64,000 nucleotides of DNA from Branchiostoma floridae (lineage: Eukaryota; Chordata; Leptocardii; Amphioxiformes; Branchiostomatidae): positions 8,188,676 through 8,252,675 of the forward strand of contig NC_049997.1 of NCBI RefSeq assembly GCF_000003815.2, given 5' to 3'. Position 1 is the stretch's first letter. Each line of letters starts with the position of its first letter. The position numbers and the translations under genes were made by a program. Positions 36,801 to 46,803 of this stretch are shown piece by piece. Below the pieces are notes generated by a model. The model was given only the letters and a program-made list of their open reading frames with translations. It was not told where the DNA came from and made no database searches.

Positions 36801-38711
36801 AACACTAGTGGCAGCGTTCTCCATATTTCTTATTTCTTAATAATGTGCTATTTTCCTTTTTAAGGAGGAAGCTCGCGAGTACATCAGCAAGTTAGACTCT
36901 GAGTTCACACTCGTGATGATCCTAGAACATTTGGACGAATCGGTTGTTCTTCTACGACGTCTTATGTGTTGGGATCTCCGAGACATTCTATTATACTCCA
37001 AGGTAAAGAACTCACGCCCATACCCGTATAAGAATTACGTGGCAACACCAGAAGAACTGGAGCACCACCGTAGCTGGAGCGCTGTGGATTATTTGTTGTA
37101 CAACACGTTCAACAACTCACTATGGCGAAAGATCAACGCTCAGGTAACCGTGTTTAATTAACAAGTCAAGTATGAAAATAAGTCTTTTTAAGTTTGAGGA
37201 TAGTTAGATTCTAAAAGTGGCGCCTTTGCGTCTTACGTTGATTATATATGAGTCAGCAAAAACGTTAGCCAGCCTAAGGAAACAAATGAAAGAAAATTAA
37301 AGGGAAGTTGAGAAAAATGGAAATTCGTTTTACACCAACGTTTCATATGCTGTCTTAGATCCTTTTTTAACGATTGGTTCTGTCACAACCTACTTGAAAA
37401 TCGAACGACACCCAAATCGTCCGACGTCCTGACGAATTTAAAAGTGTACTCTCACTGCGTTTGCGTCAAGCTTGCGTCACTACGGGTTTCGTTCACTGCG
37501 TCACTGTTTTGTTATTTTCTCCGATTTGTTATAATCTATATATTGCGCAATACGTATAAGTATGAATTAGACGACGACAAAATACACAGAAAGTAAGAAA
37601 GTTCGTTCTTTATCTCCGAGATTCGTTGAGTATTTTTCGAACACCGCAGTGACGCAAGCTTGACGCAAGTGAGGTGAGAGTTCACCTTAACCGCACTTTA
37701 ATTGGAATTACTTCTTTTTACCTCAAGGGTCAAGATTTCTACGACGAGCTGAACTATTACAGACGCATGAAGCATAGAGTCAGTGACCACTGTGCTAGAA
37801 TCGGCAGAAAAAGGAAAGGGCAGCCCATGGTCATATCCCCATCAAAATGGAATGCTCAATTTGAAGTGGACACGACGTACTGCAGGTACATTAAAAAAAG
37901 AAAGGTGAGTTCTGAAACTAATTGCTACCACTTTTTACTTCATATTAAATGCATCTTATATTAGAGGGAAGAATTAAGGTTTGTAAAAAACATCTAGGCA
38001 TAAGCATTTGGCCTACTGTGTTGTTATATATTGTTTGCCTTGTATCCAGCCGTAATATAGCTCCCGAGTCTCTTCTCTCCTCTTTGCGAAGAGGAGAGAA
38101 GAGACTCGGGAGCTATATTACGGCTGGATACCAGGCTAATATATTGTTATCCACGGTCTCATTACATTGAACAATCAGATATAAACTTCGTTGAATTCCC
38201 AGACTTCTCCCCATTGTTTTTTAATTGGCACAGTGAAGCTTGCACCTGTACCATATATTTTTCGTTATCGTCAAACACCAACAACTGACCGTGGTTTGCT
38301 ATGTTATACTGTTACTGAAAATAAATCGAGCTAGCTGCACAAGGTGAAAGTTTTCTGTTACTCAAAAAGTGTCTATTTTTGTTAAGGCGGTGTCTCACTG
38401 AACTTGGGGCACCAGTGCGACACTGTGACACAGTGTTGCACCGGTGCCACCAGTGCAATGAGATTTTTACGATCTTTACGGGTCTATTTAATAACAATTA
38501 TTTTTGTGCTTTCCAGCCGATGCCCCTGGACAGGAAGATGAGAGGACGAAAATATACCAAAAAAGAGATGAGCTACGCTGTTATCGATCAAATCATTAAC
38601 TACAGGCTTTTGCGCAAGGGACTTCCAACATTTAATAATAGGCATGATGCCTTTGCGGCTGGCATTACGCACTTACGCTCAAAACCACGCGTGGAAAAAC
38701 CGCCTGCATAA
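33843..38711 (+). CDS. Galactose-3-O-sulfotransferase-like, copy A
   Basis: Golgi type II enzyme that would transfer sulfate from PAPS to the 3-OH of galactose on glycolipids or glycans. Six exons: 33843-34000, 35621-35943, 36124-36356, 36865-37143, 37728-37904, 38517-38711; 454 residues. The start opens MNLRTLLAYGLATGVFTTLL, a short cytoplasmic tail and a signal anchor (about residues 9-26). The PAPS 5'-phosphosulfate loop is FVFIKTHKTGSTT (79-91) and the 3'-phosphate strand is SIIRHPFGHLKS (161-172). Family blocks FDMGWP, EHLDESVVLLRRLMCW and FNNSLWRKI match human GAL3ST1 FDLGYD, EYFDESLVLLKDLLCW and FNASFWRKV. A 5' UTR exon probably ends at 33711, joining the acceptor at 33823. Tandem copies B and C follow. 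Acceptor specificity is unknown. Confidence 0.9.
34028..34188. repeat. Foldback element in copy A intron 1
   Basis: AAGATCCCTAACAATTTTGT..GCATACATACTCTCCAAGCA on the left and its near-perfect reverse complement TGCTTGGAGAGTATGTATGC..ACAAAATTGTTAGGGATCTT on the right form arms of about 48 bp. The matching place in copy B (after ATAACCGTA, about 41187) lacks it, so it entered after the A/B duplication. Confidence 0.85.
34206..34283. repeat. GCGGTGGTTTTA-family MITE remnant, copy A intron 1
   Basis: TACTGTAAATGGAGGAATGT then TCGCGGTGGTTTTATT is the left half of the MITE seen whole at 44281-44453. A remnant with the same left boundary lies at the matching place in copy B (41258-41335). Confidence 0.7.
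34508..35552. repeat. Dispersed element with TTACCTCCATGAAA ends, copy A intron 1
   Basis: The left end TTACCTCCATGAAA and the right end TTTCATGGAGGTA are inverted. Inside are several diverged direct subunits. Each has (A/G)ATAACT..(A/G)GAA...TGGATGGATT-type sequence, a TTGGTATG or TTAGGCATG step, GGGCCCCCTAGCG-type blocks and GCAAAT..TTTGCATAATTAATG. Further copies are at 53723-54120 and, inverted, at 46265-46467. It is non-coding and highly AT-rich in the right half. Confidence 0.65.
37444..37690. repeat. MITE, copy A intron 4
   Basis: GTGTACTCTCACTGCGTTTG then CGTCAAGCTTGCGTCACT on the left mirrors AGTGACGCAAGCTTGACGCA then AGTGAGGTGAGAGTTCACC on the right. The middle (CAAAATACACAGAAAGTAAG..TTCGTTCTTTATC..ATTCGTTGAG) resembles the centre of the 52094-52332 and 56357-56600 elements. 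Confidence 0.75.
38037..38136. repeat. Near-perfect 100-bp palindrome, copy A intron 5
   Basis: Two 42-bp arms (38043-38084 and 38089-38130) are exact reverse complements around a 4-bp TGCG spacer. The pairing extends to 38037 and 38136 with one mismatch. A hairpin this perfect is either very recent or kept intact. Confidence 0.95.
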
Positions 38712-38800
38712 TACCGTATAATGTGTCGTATGACGTATACTTTCCATATTAATCAGTATGGCTACATGTAGCTTGGTCGTAGCAGATTTTGCTATATATA

Positions 38801-39378
38801 CGAGGGGCGTGCAATTAGTAATGGTCCTGACCCATTTCCCATAGCAGGAGATTAATGAAACTTGGCACAGTTATTAGTCTTTCTCTTCATAGGAATCACC
38901 CAGAGTTATGCATTTCTCCCATCGTTTGATGCAGCTCTGGACACCGATTTTGTAGGACACCCCAGGTTGGTCCTCCAACTGATGCCTCATCAATGGCACA
39001 AGAGGGACGACCAGGTCTGGGAGCTGTTTCCACAGACTTCCAGCCACGTTTGAATTCAGGATGCCAGCGTTTTACAAGGTCATATGATGGGGCATCATCA
39101 CCATAAGTTTCATTTATTTCATCAAAAGTCTTCTTTGGTGTGCGTCCTTTCAAATACAAAAACCGGATCACTGCGCGACACTCAACTGGTTCCATTTCAC
39201 ACCTGGTCCATTTCGCACCTGACTAAGTTCAAACACCAGTAAATCAGAAACCACAATTAGTTCAGAGCTGTCTTTTGCAACATAACCCATAGAGATATGA
39301 ATTATTACACATACAAAATTTCATTTAGATCAGACAACTGGAAGTGGGTCAGGACCATTACTTATTGCACGCCCCTCG
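38801..39378 (-). mobile_element. Internally deleted mariner-type DNA transposon
   Basis: The terminal inverted repeats are about 33 bp with one mismatch (left CGAGGGGCGTGCAATTAGTA; right end GCACGCCCCTCG), flanked by TA on both sides. Next to the right end, on the minus strand, lies an open frame (39195-38896). It begins with the mariner transposase N-terminal HTH (MEPVECRAVIRFLYLKGRTP, then SYDLVKRWHPEFKRG and PRPGRPS) and stops soon after it joins unrelated residues. The DDD catalytic domain is absent, so the copy is non-autonomous. It lies between GAL3ST copies A and B. Confidence 0.88.
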
Positions 39379-39599
39379 TAGACTACAGCAACAAGAGTGT
39401 ACTTTTTGTAATTAGTTCCAAATATAGTGACTACACATGGACCAAATTACAGGTAGCTATTCTAAAGTGAGCTCTCTAATATCATTACAAAATATCAACC
39501 TGAAATGTGATCTGTGATGACAAAATGATGGTAAAAGTATTTGCCGGATGAAATTCATTTTAATTTACTTTAATTTACAAGACAAAAATTGGACTTACT

Positions 39600-39952
39600 C
39601 AAAATGTCGTCTCTTCAACTCCGGTCTTGGAAGTCAAGGAATAGACAATCCACTGGTTCTCAGTGACGTCATGTAGGAAGCACACGTGACTCCGTGGGCA
39701 GTGGATCTTAAGTTGCAGGGCGTCTATGGCACCCACCGTCTCTTTTTATGGATGGCTGTAAAGCTCTGGTATAGATGGCTCCTTTGATCCCTATAGCATT
39801 TGTCCAGGATTCTCACTTCGTCCAGTAAGACCGTGTGAAGAAATTTCTCAGGTTGTTTTCTCTTATGTATATGTAGATAGGCGCCATAAAAGACAACTTT
39901 GCAACAGGAGATAGACTTGTCCTTGTAAACAATTTTTGTCCATCCCATTCTT
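39600..39952 (-). pseudogene. Broken host-type ORF, possibly PH-domain-like
   Basis: On the minus strand, from the ATG at 39948, the frame reads MGWTKIVYKDKSISCCKVVF..YGAYLHIHKRKQPEKFLHTV..LLDEVRILDKCYRD to a stop near 39724. A second frame continues with ALQLKIHCPRSHVCFLHDVT..ENQWIVYSLTS to a stop near 39595. Two linked coding-like stretches in different frames suggest one frameshift in a former gene or an exon copy. The strand pattern (KVVFYGAYLHIHKRK; FLHDVTENQWIVYSL) is reminiscent of PH domains, but I cannot name the gene. Confidence 0.35.
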
Positions 39953-40489
39953 TACGATAGATATGACAGAAAAAAAGTCATTGTTGAATGATGCGATAAA
40001 AAATCAATAGTACAACTGCTAAAAATAAGATCAGCAAGAAGCAAGCACGCCACCGTTTCCCCTGATTTTGTAATTAGGCCATGTTGATTTGATTATATGG
40101 ATGACATCCAAGCGCGAATCAATTTTCGTTCGACTAAAAGAAATTCAAACATACTGTTAATTGTACAAAGCAGCTTCAAAATAAGCAAATATATGCCATG
40201 GAGTGCAAAACAAATATCGGAAAACGCATTCCAATGCCACAGGCCTACGAAGATGTAAAAGAACAAAAAACATGAAGAATCTCTTGTTTGGTATACTATA
40301 TTCTGTGTGTTCAGTCATTTGTTCAACCTTCCTGACCACTAAAATTTCATAATGAAGGCAACTTTTTTTGCCAAACGTTTTTTATTCCCACGCTCACATC
40401 AGTTTTGGGGTTACCAGCCCAGAGTAAGTCGTACATACTAGTATTATCAAACCAACAATACTCAGATTGCTTCTGTGTGATCTGACCCT

Positions 40490-40635
40490 AGTATGAAAGG
40501 CTTGAACCATTAGTAAGAAGTAGTAAAACCGGTCCTGAGGTCTCGCAATGTGTAACGCCACAAGATAGCACAATGATAACCTACAGCTAGACGGGTGTGA
40601 GCATAGGTCGGACGAGTTCAAAGGTTAGAGTTCCC
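40490..40635 (+). repeat. Upstream block of copy B, paralogous to 33000-33125
   Basis: Shares GTGTAACGCCACAAGATAGC, GATAACCTACAG and GAGTTCAAAGGTTAGAGTTC with the copy A block. A second shared block at 40755-40867 (CCCTAGGCCTGTG; ATCTTGTTCGACGGGTCGTG) matches 33600-33711 and ends at a GT donor, probably the 5' UTR exon. Confidence 0.65.
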
Positions 40636-40997
40636 TACATTTATTTGTTTTCATTATCAAAAATACCAAATATGATGAAGCCCTACAGAGTTGTAGTCAA
40701 TTGTATGGTAATTGTACATTTTCACCATTGACAAAACAATCACATTATATTAAATGAACCCTAGGCCTGTGTTGACCTCAATTCCACTAATTGTGCCTCT
40801 CTCTCTTGCACATATCTTGTTCGACGGGTCGTGCCTTAGCTATTTGTAACCGACTATGGACGAAAAGGTCAGTACATTTTTTAACGCATGTCTTTGCTTC
40901 TCTTCTTTGTTTTTTTCTTCAGTGTTAGGGTACTGTCAACTACATTTTTGTACAACGTACATTTTGTTCTTGTTACAGGACTGACGGGGCCCCAAGA

Positions 40998-43900
40998 ATG
41001 ACCTTAAAGAAACTTCTCACCTACGGACTCGCCACTGGAGTCTTTACTACACTGTTATTGTTTACAATTCACCAGTCTAATCTACCCCATGTTGCAAGCT
41101 CTCGGGTAGTAAATGAAAGACAAGTATTCCAAGCCAACCTACCAACAAAGAACACTCTAAGGTGAGAAATATGGCAAGCATAACCGTAGAGGGTTCTAGT
41201 GTTTTATTCAGTTATTGTGACGTGTATAACTACGTACAACCAGAATGTTAATGGTAGTACTGTAAATGCAGGAATGTTCGCGGCGTTTTTTTTTGTTCTC
41301 ATTTTTATTAGTGACGTCTTCACCGTGAGCACTGCGCCATTGTTCAAGTATGTCCTCTGCTCGCCAACGCTTTTGGTTCAATCGTAAACTGTCACGAATT
41401 CTGCATTTCTCCACCCTACGAATTATGTTTCCGCACAAATTTTCCATTTTCCAGTACCTTTCTAAAGAACATAGACGTTTGCGATGTATATCATGAATTT
41501 CTAAAACAAATGGCAGAGTATAAGCTACATGTCTTTCACAATTAAACAACTTTCTTTGTGGACAGTTACAGACTGCGCGGTCGTACTCTAAACGTAATTT
41601 AGGTTAACGTCTAGTGACGTATTTGCCCTCGGGAAAGGTTTACTGTCTGTGTGGTGAGGAAAAGAAAAGGGCATACATTATCACAATTCCCTCGATTTCC
41701 TCGCGCAATTTTGGCACAGTCCAATAAAATACCATTATGGGTATTTTAGAATTATAGCTTATCTATGTTACACGTTTCTTGAAAGTTTAACTCATTCTTA
41801 GACAATTTTTCTCATAGTCATGAAGAACAAACAAGACCGACTTCAAAGAAAGATGAGGAAGTCGTTTCAAGTTCGTGTGTCGCACAGAAGAAATTCGTCT
41901 TTATCAAGACCCACAAGACAGGGACTACCACAACAATCAACATCTTCCAACGTTACGCCATTTACAACAAACTGAAGGTGTTGATGCCAGTGGGCCAGGG
42001 TCCGCTTAGTTGGCCGTTCCCCCCAAAAGAAAATGAGTACGTCCACACACCAGACGAAAAGTACGACGCACTGATGCACCATTTTGTCTACAACAAGACG
42101 TGGCTACGGAGCAAGTTTCCACCAGAGACAAAGTACATATGTAAGTGATGATACTGTAAGTTACTCTATAGTCTAGATATTTTTTTGATAATCAAGCAGC
42201 ACAACGACCTCCTTGATTATATTATGCTACTGTGATACACGCTTAAGATGTGATGTCACCTCATAGCTTACGACATTACTTTTGTATCATGTCATAGTCT
42301 TAAGGTTTATCTTTATATACCATTCGTGCTAAAAGATATACTTCGCAAGAAAGCATAGTTAGTAAACGTAAGGTAAATACATGGTTTACCCTCTTTCACC
42401 AACTACAGCACGACATGTCATTATTCATTATTCCATCAAAACCATTCCATGATGCATCTTGTTTTTTTTTTATGTCAGCTATAATAAGAGAGCCATTCAG
42501 CCATCTCAAGTGCCAGATGAGTTACTACCACCTAGCAAAGATTCTTCGGGTTAATGGCCATGGAAACGCCGTGAAGGTGTTCTTGCAGAACCCCTGGCGG
42601 TACAGGAACAGGTCTGAAACATTCTTCCCTCACGTGAACATCACGTGGGACGGTACCAGGAACCCCATGACCTTTGACATGGGGTGGCCGGCCGAGAGGG
42701 CAGATGAAGAAGTAAGTGAACAACTTGACTGTGTAAAAAAAAGTAACAGCTCGGGCGATATACGGTAGTGTTGATCGAAATTGTACCCGGCAACTTTCTT
42801 CAACACAATTACAATTGATTACTCAATACCGGTTTACCATTAACTTGATAAACCTGAGGATAAATAATGCTTTCCAAAATTGTTTAAAACTTCTTCTTCG
42901 CGCTGTAAGGAGTAAGAAATATATATTATAGCCCTATTCAACAATGGAATAGGCCAAGGAATCGAGAAACATGACGAAGTTTTACAAAATGGTGTCAGAA
43001 GTGGGATTCGATTTAATTCTCCCCATTTGTGTTGTATGTAGTAAAGCTTTACTGAGCTACTTTCAAGTAGCATCGTTTATCTCTATTGCTATCCTCATGA
43101 GCTGTTATCTCTTTCTGACCAGGAGGAAGCTCGCAAGTACATCAGCCAGTTAGACGCTGACTTCGACCTCGTGATGATCCTAGAACATTTGGACGAATCT
43201 GTCGTTCTTCTGAGGCGTCTGATGTGTTGGGAACTCCGAGACGTTTTATTGTACTCTAAGAGTAAAAACACGCGTCCTTACTCGTACAAGACGTACGTGG
43301 CGACACCAGAAGAACTGGAGAACCATCGTAGGTGGAGCGCCATTGATTACATGCTGTACAACACGTTCAACAACTCACTGTGGCGAAAGATCAATGCTCA
43401 GGTACAACGCTCTTTTTTTTTACTGACGAAACGCAAAATCATCTTGTCGGTGCTTAAATATATTCTAAAAGTGCTGTTTATTGCTTCTTGTGTTGATTAA
43501 CGATGATCAGCATAATTCATTAGCCAACTAAAGAAACGCACCAACCGTTGAGTAAACAAATAACGATTAACAAATAAGATTTGCTCAAAGAAATGCAAAT
43601 GTACATGCATACAAACGTGTGTGCCACATAGCAAGTATATGTGCCACGACTTGTTGCCCAAGAAAGGCCTGGGAACCTTTTTTTCGTATTGTTGTTGTAC
43701 AAATGCAAACTTAATTAGGACATCATTTTGGGCTGTCATCCACGTGTCCTACAAATGTCAGATGTCATGTTACAGAAAATGCTACCTTAGATTCTGGTCG
43801 GCATTTGTATAAAGCCTGCTTTAAAGTCGTACGACACCCAAATCTTACTACCATACGTCCTATTTCCGATGAATGTGGCCGCGCTTTGATTGACTTTAAC

Positions 43901-45011
43901 TTTTCTTACCTTTAGGGTCCAGATTTCTATGACGAGGTTACCTATTACAGACGCACCAAGAATGAAGTGAGTGAGTTCTGCACCAGAACAAAGGAAAGAG
44001 ACAGTATAGGGAAACAACCCATGGTTGTAGCCCCATCGAAATGGAATGCTGAATTTAAAGTGGACAAGACGTACTGTTCGTACATAACAAAAACAAGGGT
44101 GGGTGCTGAAACTAATTGCTGCTATCTTCTTTTTAAATTTTACATTACATGTATTTTGAACTTGTACGTTAATATACGTCGTATATAGGACCATCTTAAA
44201 GCAGTTTCTAGCTCAGAAACAATAACAACAATTTGTATGAAAACTGCTAGGCCTAGAGCCTTTTGAACCACTTCTAAATCTACTGTAAATGCAGAAACGT
44301 TCGTGGTGGTTTTATGTTGGCGGTTTTCGCGGTGGCCAATTCACCGCGAACTTTTTCGCATTATAGTATATGGATACAGTCTATGGCGCTACCGCGAACT
44401 TAAGACCACCGCGAACGCTCCAATCCCCGCGAAGTTAAATCCATTTACAGTATATTCAGATAAACTTTGTTGAAGTCATGAACCTCTGCGTACTACTCTT
44501 TGATTGACATTATGAAGATACCACGCACTATATACTTTGTAGAAAACATCGCCAAATGGCAATATGTTACTATTGAACGGGTCTAACTGCTTAACAAATG
44601 TAAAGTGAGTGACTTACCTTTCCCTACAAACTTGTAGATAATACATTTGTACTTATAACATAGCCACAAAGAATTTACTCAGACCTGCACAAGTGCGTAA
44701 CCGGGGAAGTCATCACCTCAAATACCTGCCCATCTACACACCTACAGACGTCTACAAATGCCCCCCAGGTTGATGATGACGATGATGATAACAAATGCTT
44801 GTTTTTTTCTTCCCAGACGATGTCCCTCGACAAGGTGATGAAAGGACGAAGATATACCAACAAAGAGTTGAGCTACACCGTGATCGATCAAATCATTAAC
44901 TACAGGCTTTTGAGCAGGGGACTTCCGACATTCAATAGTAGACATGACGCCCATGCAGCTGGCATTCAAAAATTGCGTACAAGATTATTCGTGGACAAAA
45001 GGCCTAAATAA
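40998..45011 (+). CDS. Galactose-3-O-sulfotransferase-like, copy B
   Basis: Six exons: 40998-41161, 41818-42140, 42479-42711, 43123-43401, 43916-44098, 44817-45011; 458 residues. Intron positions and phases match copy A. It starts MTLKKLLTYGLATGVFTTLL (signal anchor). The PAPS loop is FVFIKTHKTGTTTT and the 3'-phosphate strand is IIREPFSHLKCQ; Glu replaces the His found in copy A at this position, and human GAL3ST1 has an acidic residue there too. Blocks EHLDESVVLLRRLMCWEL and NTFNNSLWRKINAQ are intact. The second half of exon 2 and the end of exon 3 are almost identical in DNA to copy A. The acceptor CTTGTTACAG at 40979 and donor at 40868 suggest a 5' UTR intron, as in copy A. It looks functional. 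Confidence 0.9.
41258..41335. repeat. GCGGTGGTTTTA-family MITE remnant, copy B intron 1
   Basis: TACTGTAAATGCAGGAATGT then TCGCGGCGTTTTT lines up with 34206-34283 in copy A, at the same place in the intron and with the same truncation. Confidence 0.65.
44281..44453. repeat. Complete GCGGTGGTTTTA-family MITE, copy B intron 5
   Basis: TACTGTAAATGCAGAAACGT..CGTGGTGGTTTTATG on the left and ..CCCGCGAAGTTAAATCCATT then TACAGTA on the right are inverted. The centre has GCGGTGGCCAATTCACCGCG. It is about 173 bp, has no coding sequence, and serves as the best reference copy for this family in the window. Confidence 0.75.
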
Positions 45012-45427
45012 TGCCATACACTGTGTCGTATGTAAAATGTGTGCTTTTTATATGGTATAGCTAGCTTGGTCGACATTTTGTATGTAGATATTAGAAAGCT
45101 CGCTTATGATTAGAATGCACTGTCTGTAATTTGCTCCATGTGTGGTAACTACACAAGGAACAAATTGCAGAGAGCACATTCTTAAAAGAGTTTGCGCACA
45201 AGATTGTACGTGGACAAACGACCTAAATAATGCCGTACATTGTGTCGTAAAATACGTGAACAAACTGCATAAATAATGTCGTACATAGTGTCGTAAAATA
45301 CTATGGTATTTTCTGTATATCTACTTTGATGTGCATCACATCTTTGCTGAATGGTTACCTATGGTGGTATATTCCCATGTGGAATACACGTCATGTAAGC
45401 TTTAAGTCATTCTATTTCCAGTTGATC

Positions 45428-45612
45428 TAACACCGATTTACCTTTATCCGTGGGGTAACCTATATCCGTTGTTTTAAAAAAAGGGTATTTAGGTATATCA
45501 AGTCGTCGATTTCAAAATAAAGCACAGTCTTTTGACTCGGTATCCCTAAATACAGTGTATTGAAACACAACGGATATAGGTTACCCCACGAATAAAGGTG
45601 AACTAGCGTTAC
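45428..45612. repeat. MITE downstream of copy B
   Basis: CCTTTATCCGTGGGGTAACC then TATATCCGTTGT on the left mirrors ACAACGGATATAGGTTACCC then CACGAATAAAGGTGAAC on the right, about 185 bp overall. The middle has a second inverted pair around GGGTATTTAGGTAT and ATCCCTAAATAC. It is non-coding. Confidence 0.8.
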
Positions 45613-46264
45613 ATCGACGTGCATCTCGGCTTTGATAAATTCAATATATTATTGACATCTTAAATATCTATCTATCTATATCTATCGATATATGATACAA
45701 ATATATGTATCACACACGGAATGAGCGCAAATATAACAGCTTTGCAACAGCAGACAAACGAAGTGGTGTCTTTTCATTGCGAACAATTTCATCGAGTTCG
45801 TCCTTTTCGAAAAAAATAGGAAAACATAATAGAAGAAAACTCAATAGTTCAACTTTGTTGAAAAAATAGTGAAATCGTCAAGAAAGATGCAACAAAGATA
45901 ACACCCAGCCAAACACTACAGTTTTACCTTCGTAATGATATAGATGATTTGATACGGTAACTGTAATTGATGTTTCAGACATGTTGTAGATTGCGTTCAG
46001 ATTAGTCAATCAGTCAATAAATCTAGTATAATCTCGAATCACGATTGAGTCTCGAATCACGGAAAGAAGATATCCATGTTCACCGTGCTCACAGTTCAAA
46101 GATTGTTTTTACAAAATTGCCCCTGAAATTCAAGAACAAGTAGCTAGGTGGCCTAAAATCTACGTACCGCTTACCGCGGTTACCTAAAATCTACGTATTT
46201 CTTTCCAAGTACAAGAGCTATTAGTCCCCCCAATTTGGCAGCCGTAGCATCTTTAGATTGAAAT

Positions 46265-46467
46265 ATTATAAAACTGGAAGTTTCACTGCCGCTAGGGGCC
46301 CGAAATTGAATAATTTAGAGGACTTTGCAACACCTCCGCTCCCTGCATACTGCATCAAGGCATTCCATTCAGGCCTGGTTAAATGTTTACAAATACAGAG
46401 AGTCAGACAGAAACGCTCCTACTGCACACATTTTACCTCCTTTTTTCATGGAGGTACTAAAGATGAA
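46265..46467 (-). repeat. Inverted fragment of the TTACCTCC element
   Basis: Contains AACTGGAAGTTTCACTGCCG then CTAGGGGCCCGAAATT, AGTCAGACAGAAACG and TTTTACCTCC..TTTCATGGAGGTA. These are minus-strand counterparts of blocks in 34508-35552. It lies upstream of copy C. Confidence 0.5.
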
Positions 46468-46803
46468 GGGACTTCCAGATTCATGTTATGCATCCACATG
46501 CACAGCTGTACCAAGAGGATGACATGACAGTGCAGTTAGAAGAAACATCACACAGAAACAAACACGTTTGGGAATCCTAGATTGACCCTTGCCTGTACGG
46601 CCTTGGTTCTATTGTTGCATCACACGTGACCCGCTTTGTACAAAACCTGCTCGACCGGTGGTGCTTTAAAAATTTGCTCTAACCCCTTAAACAGAAGGTC
46701 AGTGCTCCATTTTGTATTGTATGTGTCTTTTTAAAGTGTTACTCGTTAATGTTAGGGTAAAAGACGGGATCTTTTCTTATAGGAGGGAGGAAACGCGCCA
46801 ACG

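Noticed and set aside
41208-41549. 113-codon minus-strand frame in copy B intron 1
   Set aside because: It runs through a MITE remnant and has no recognisable motif or splice context; a chance frame.
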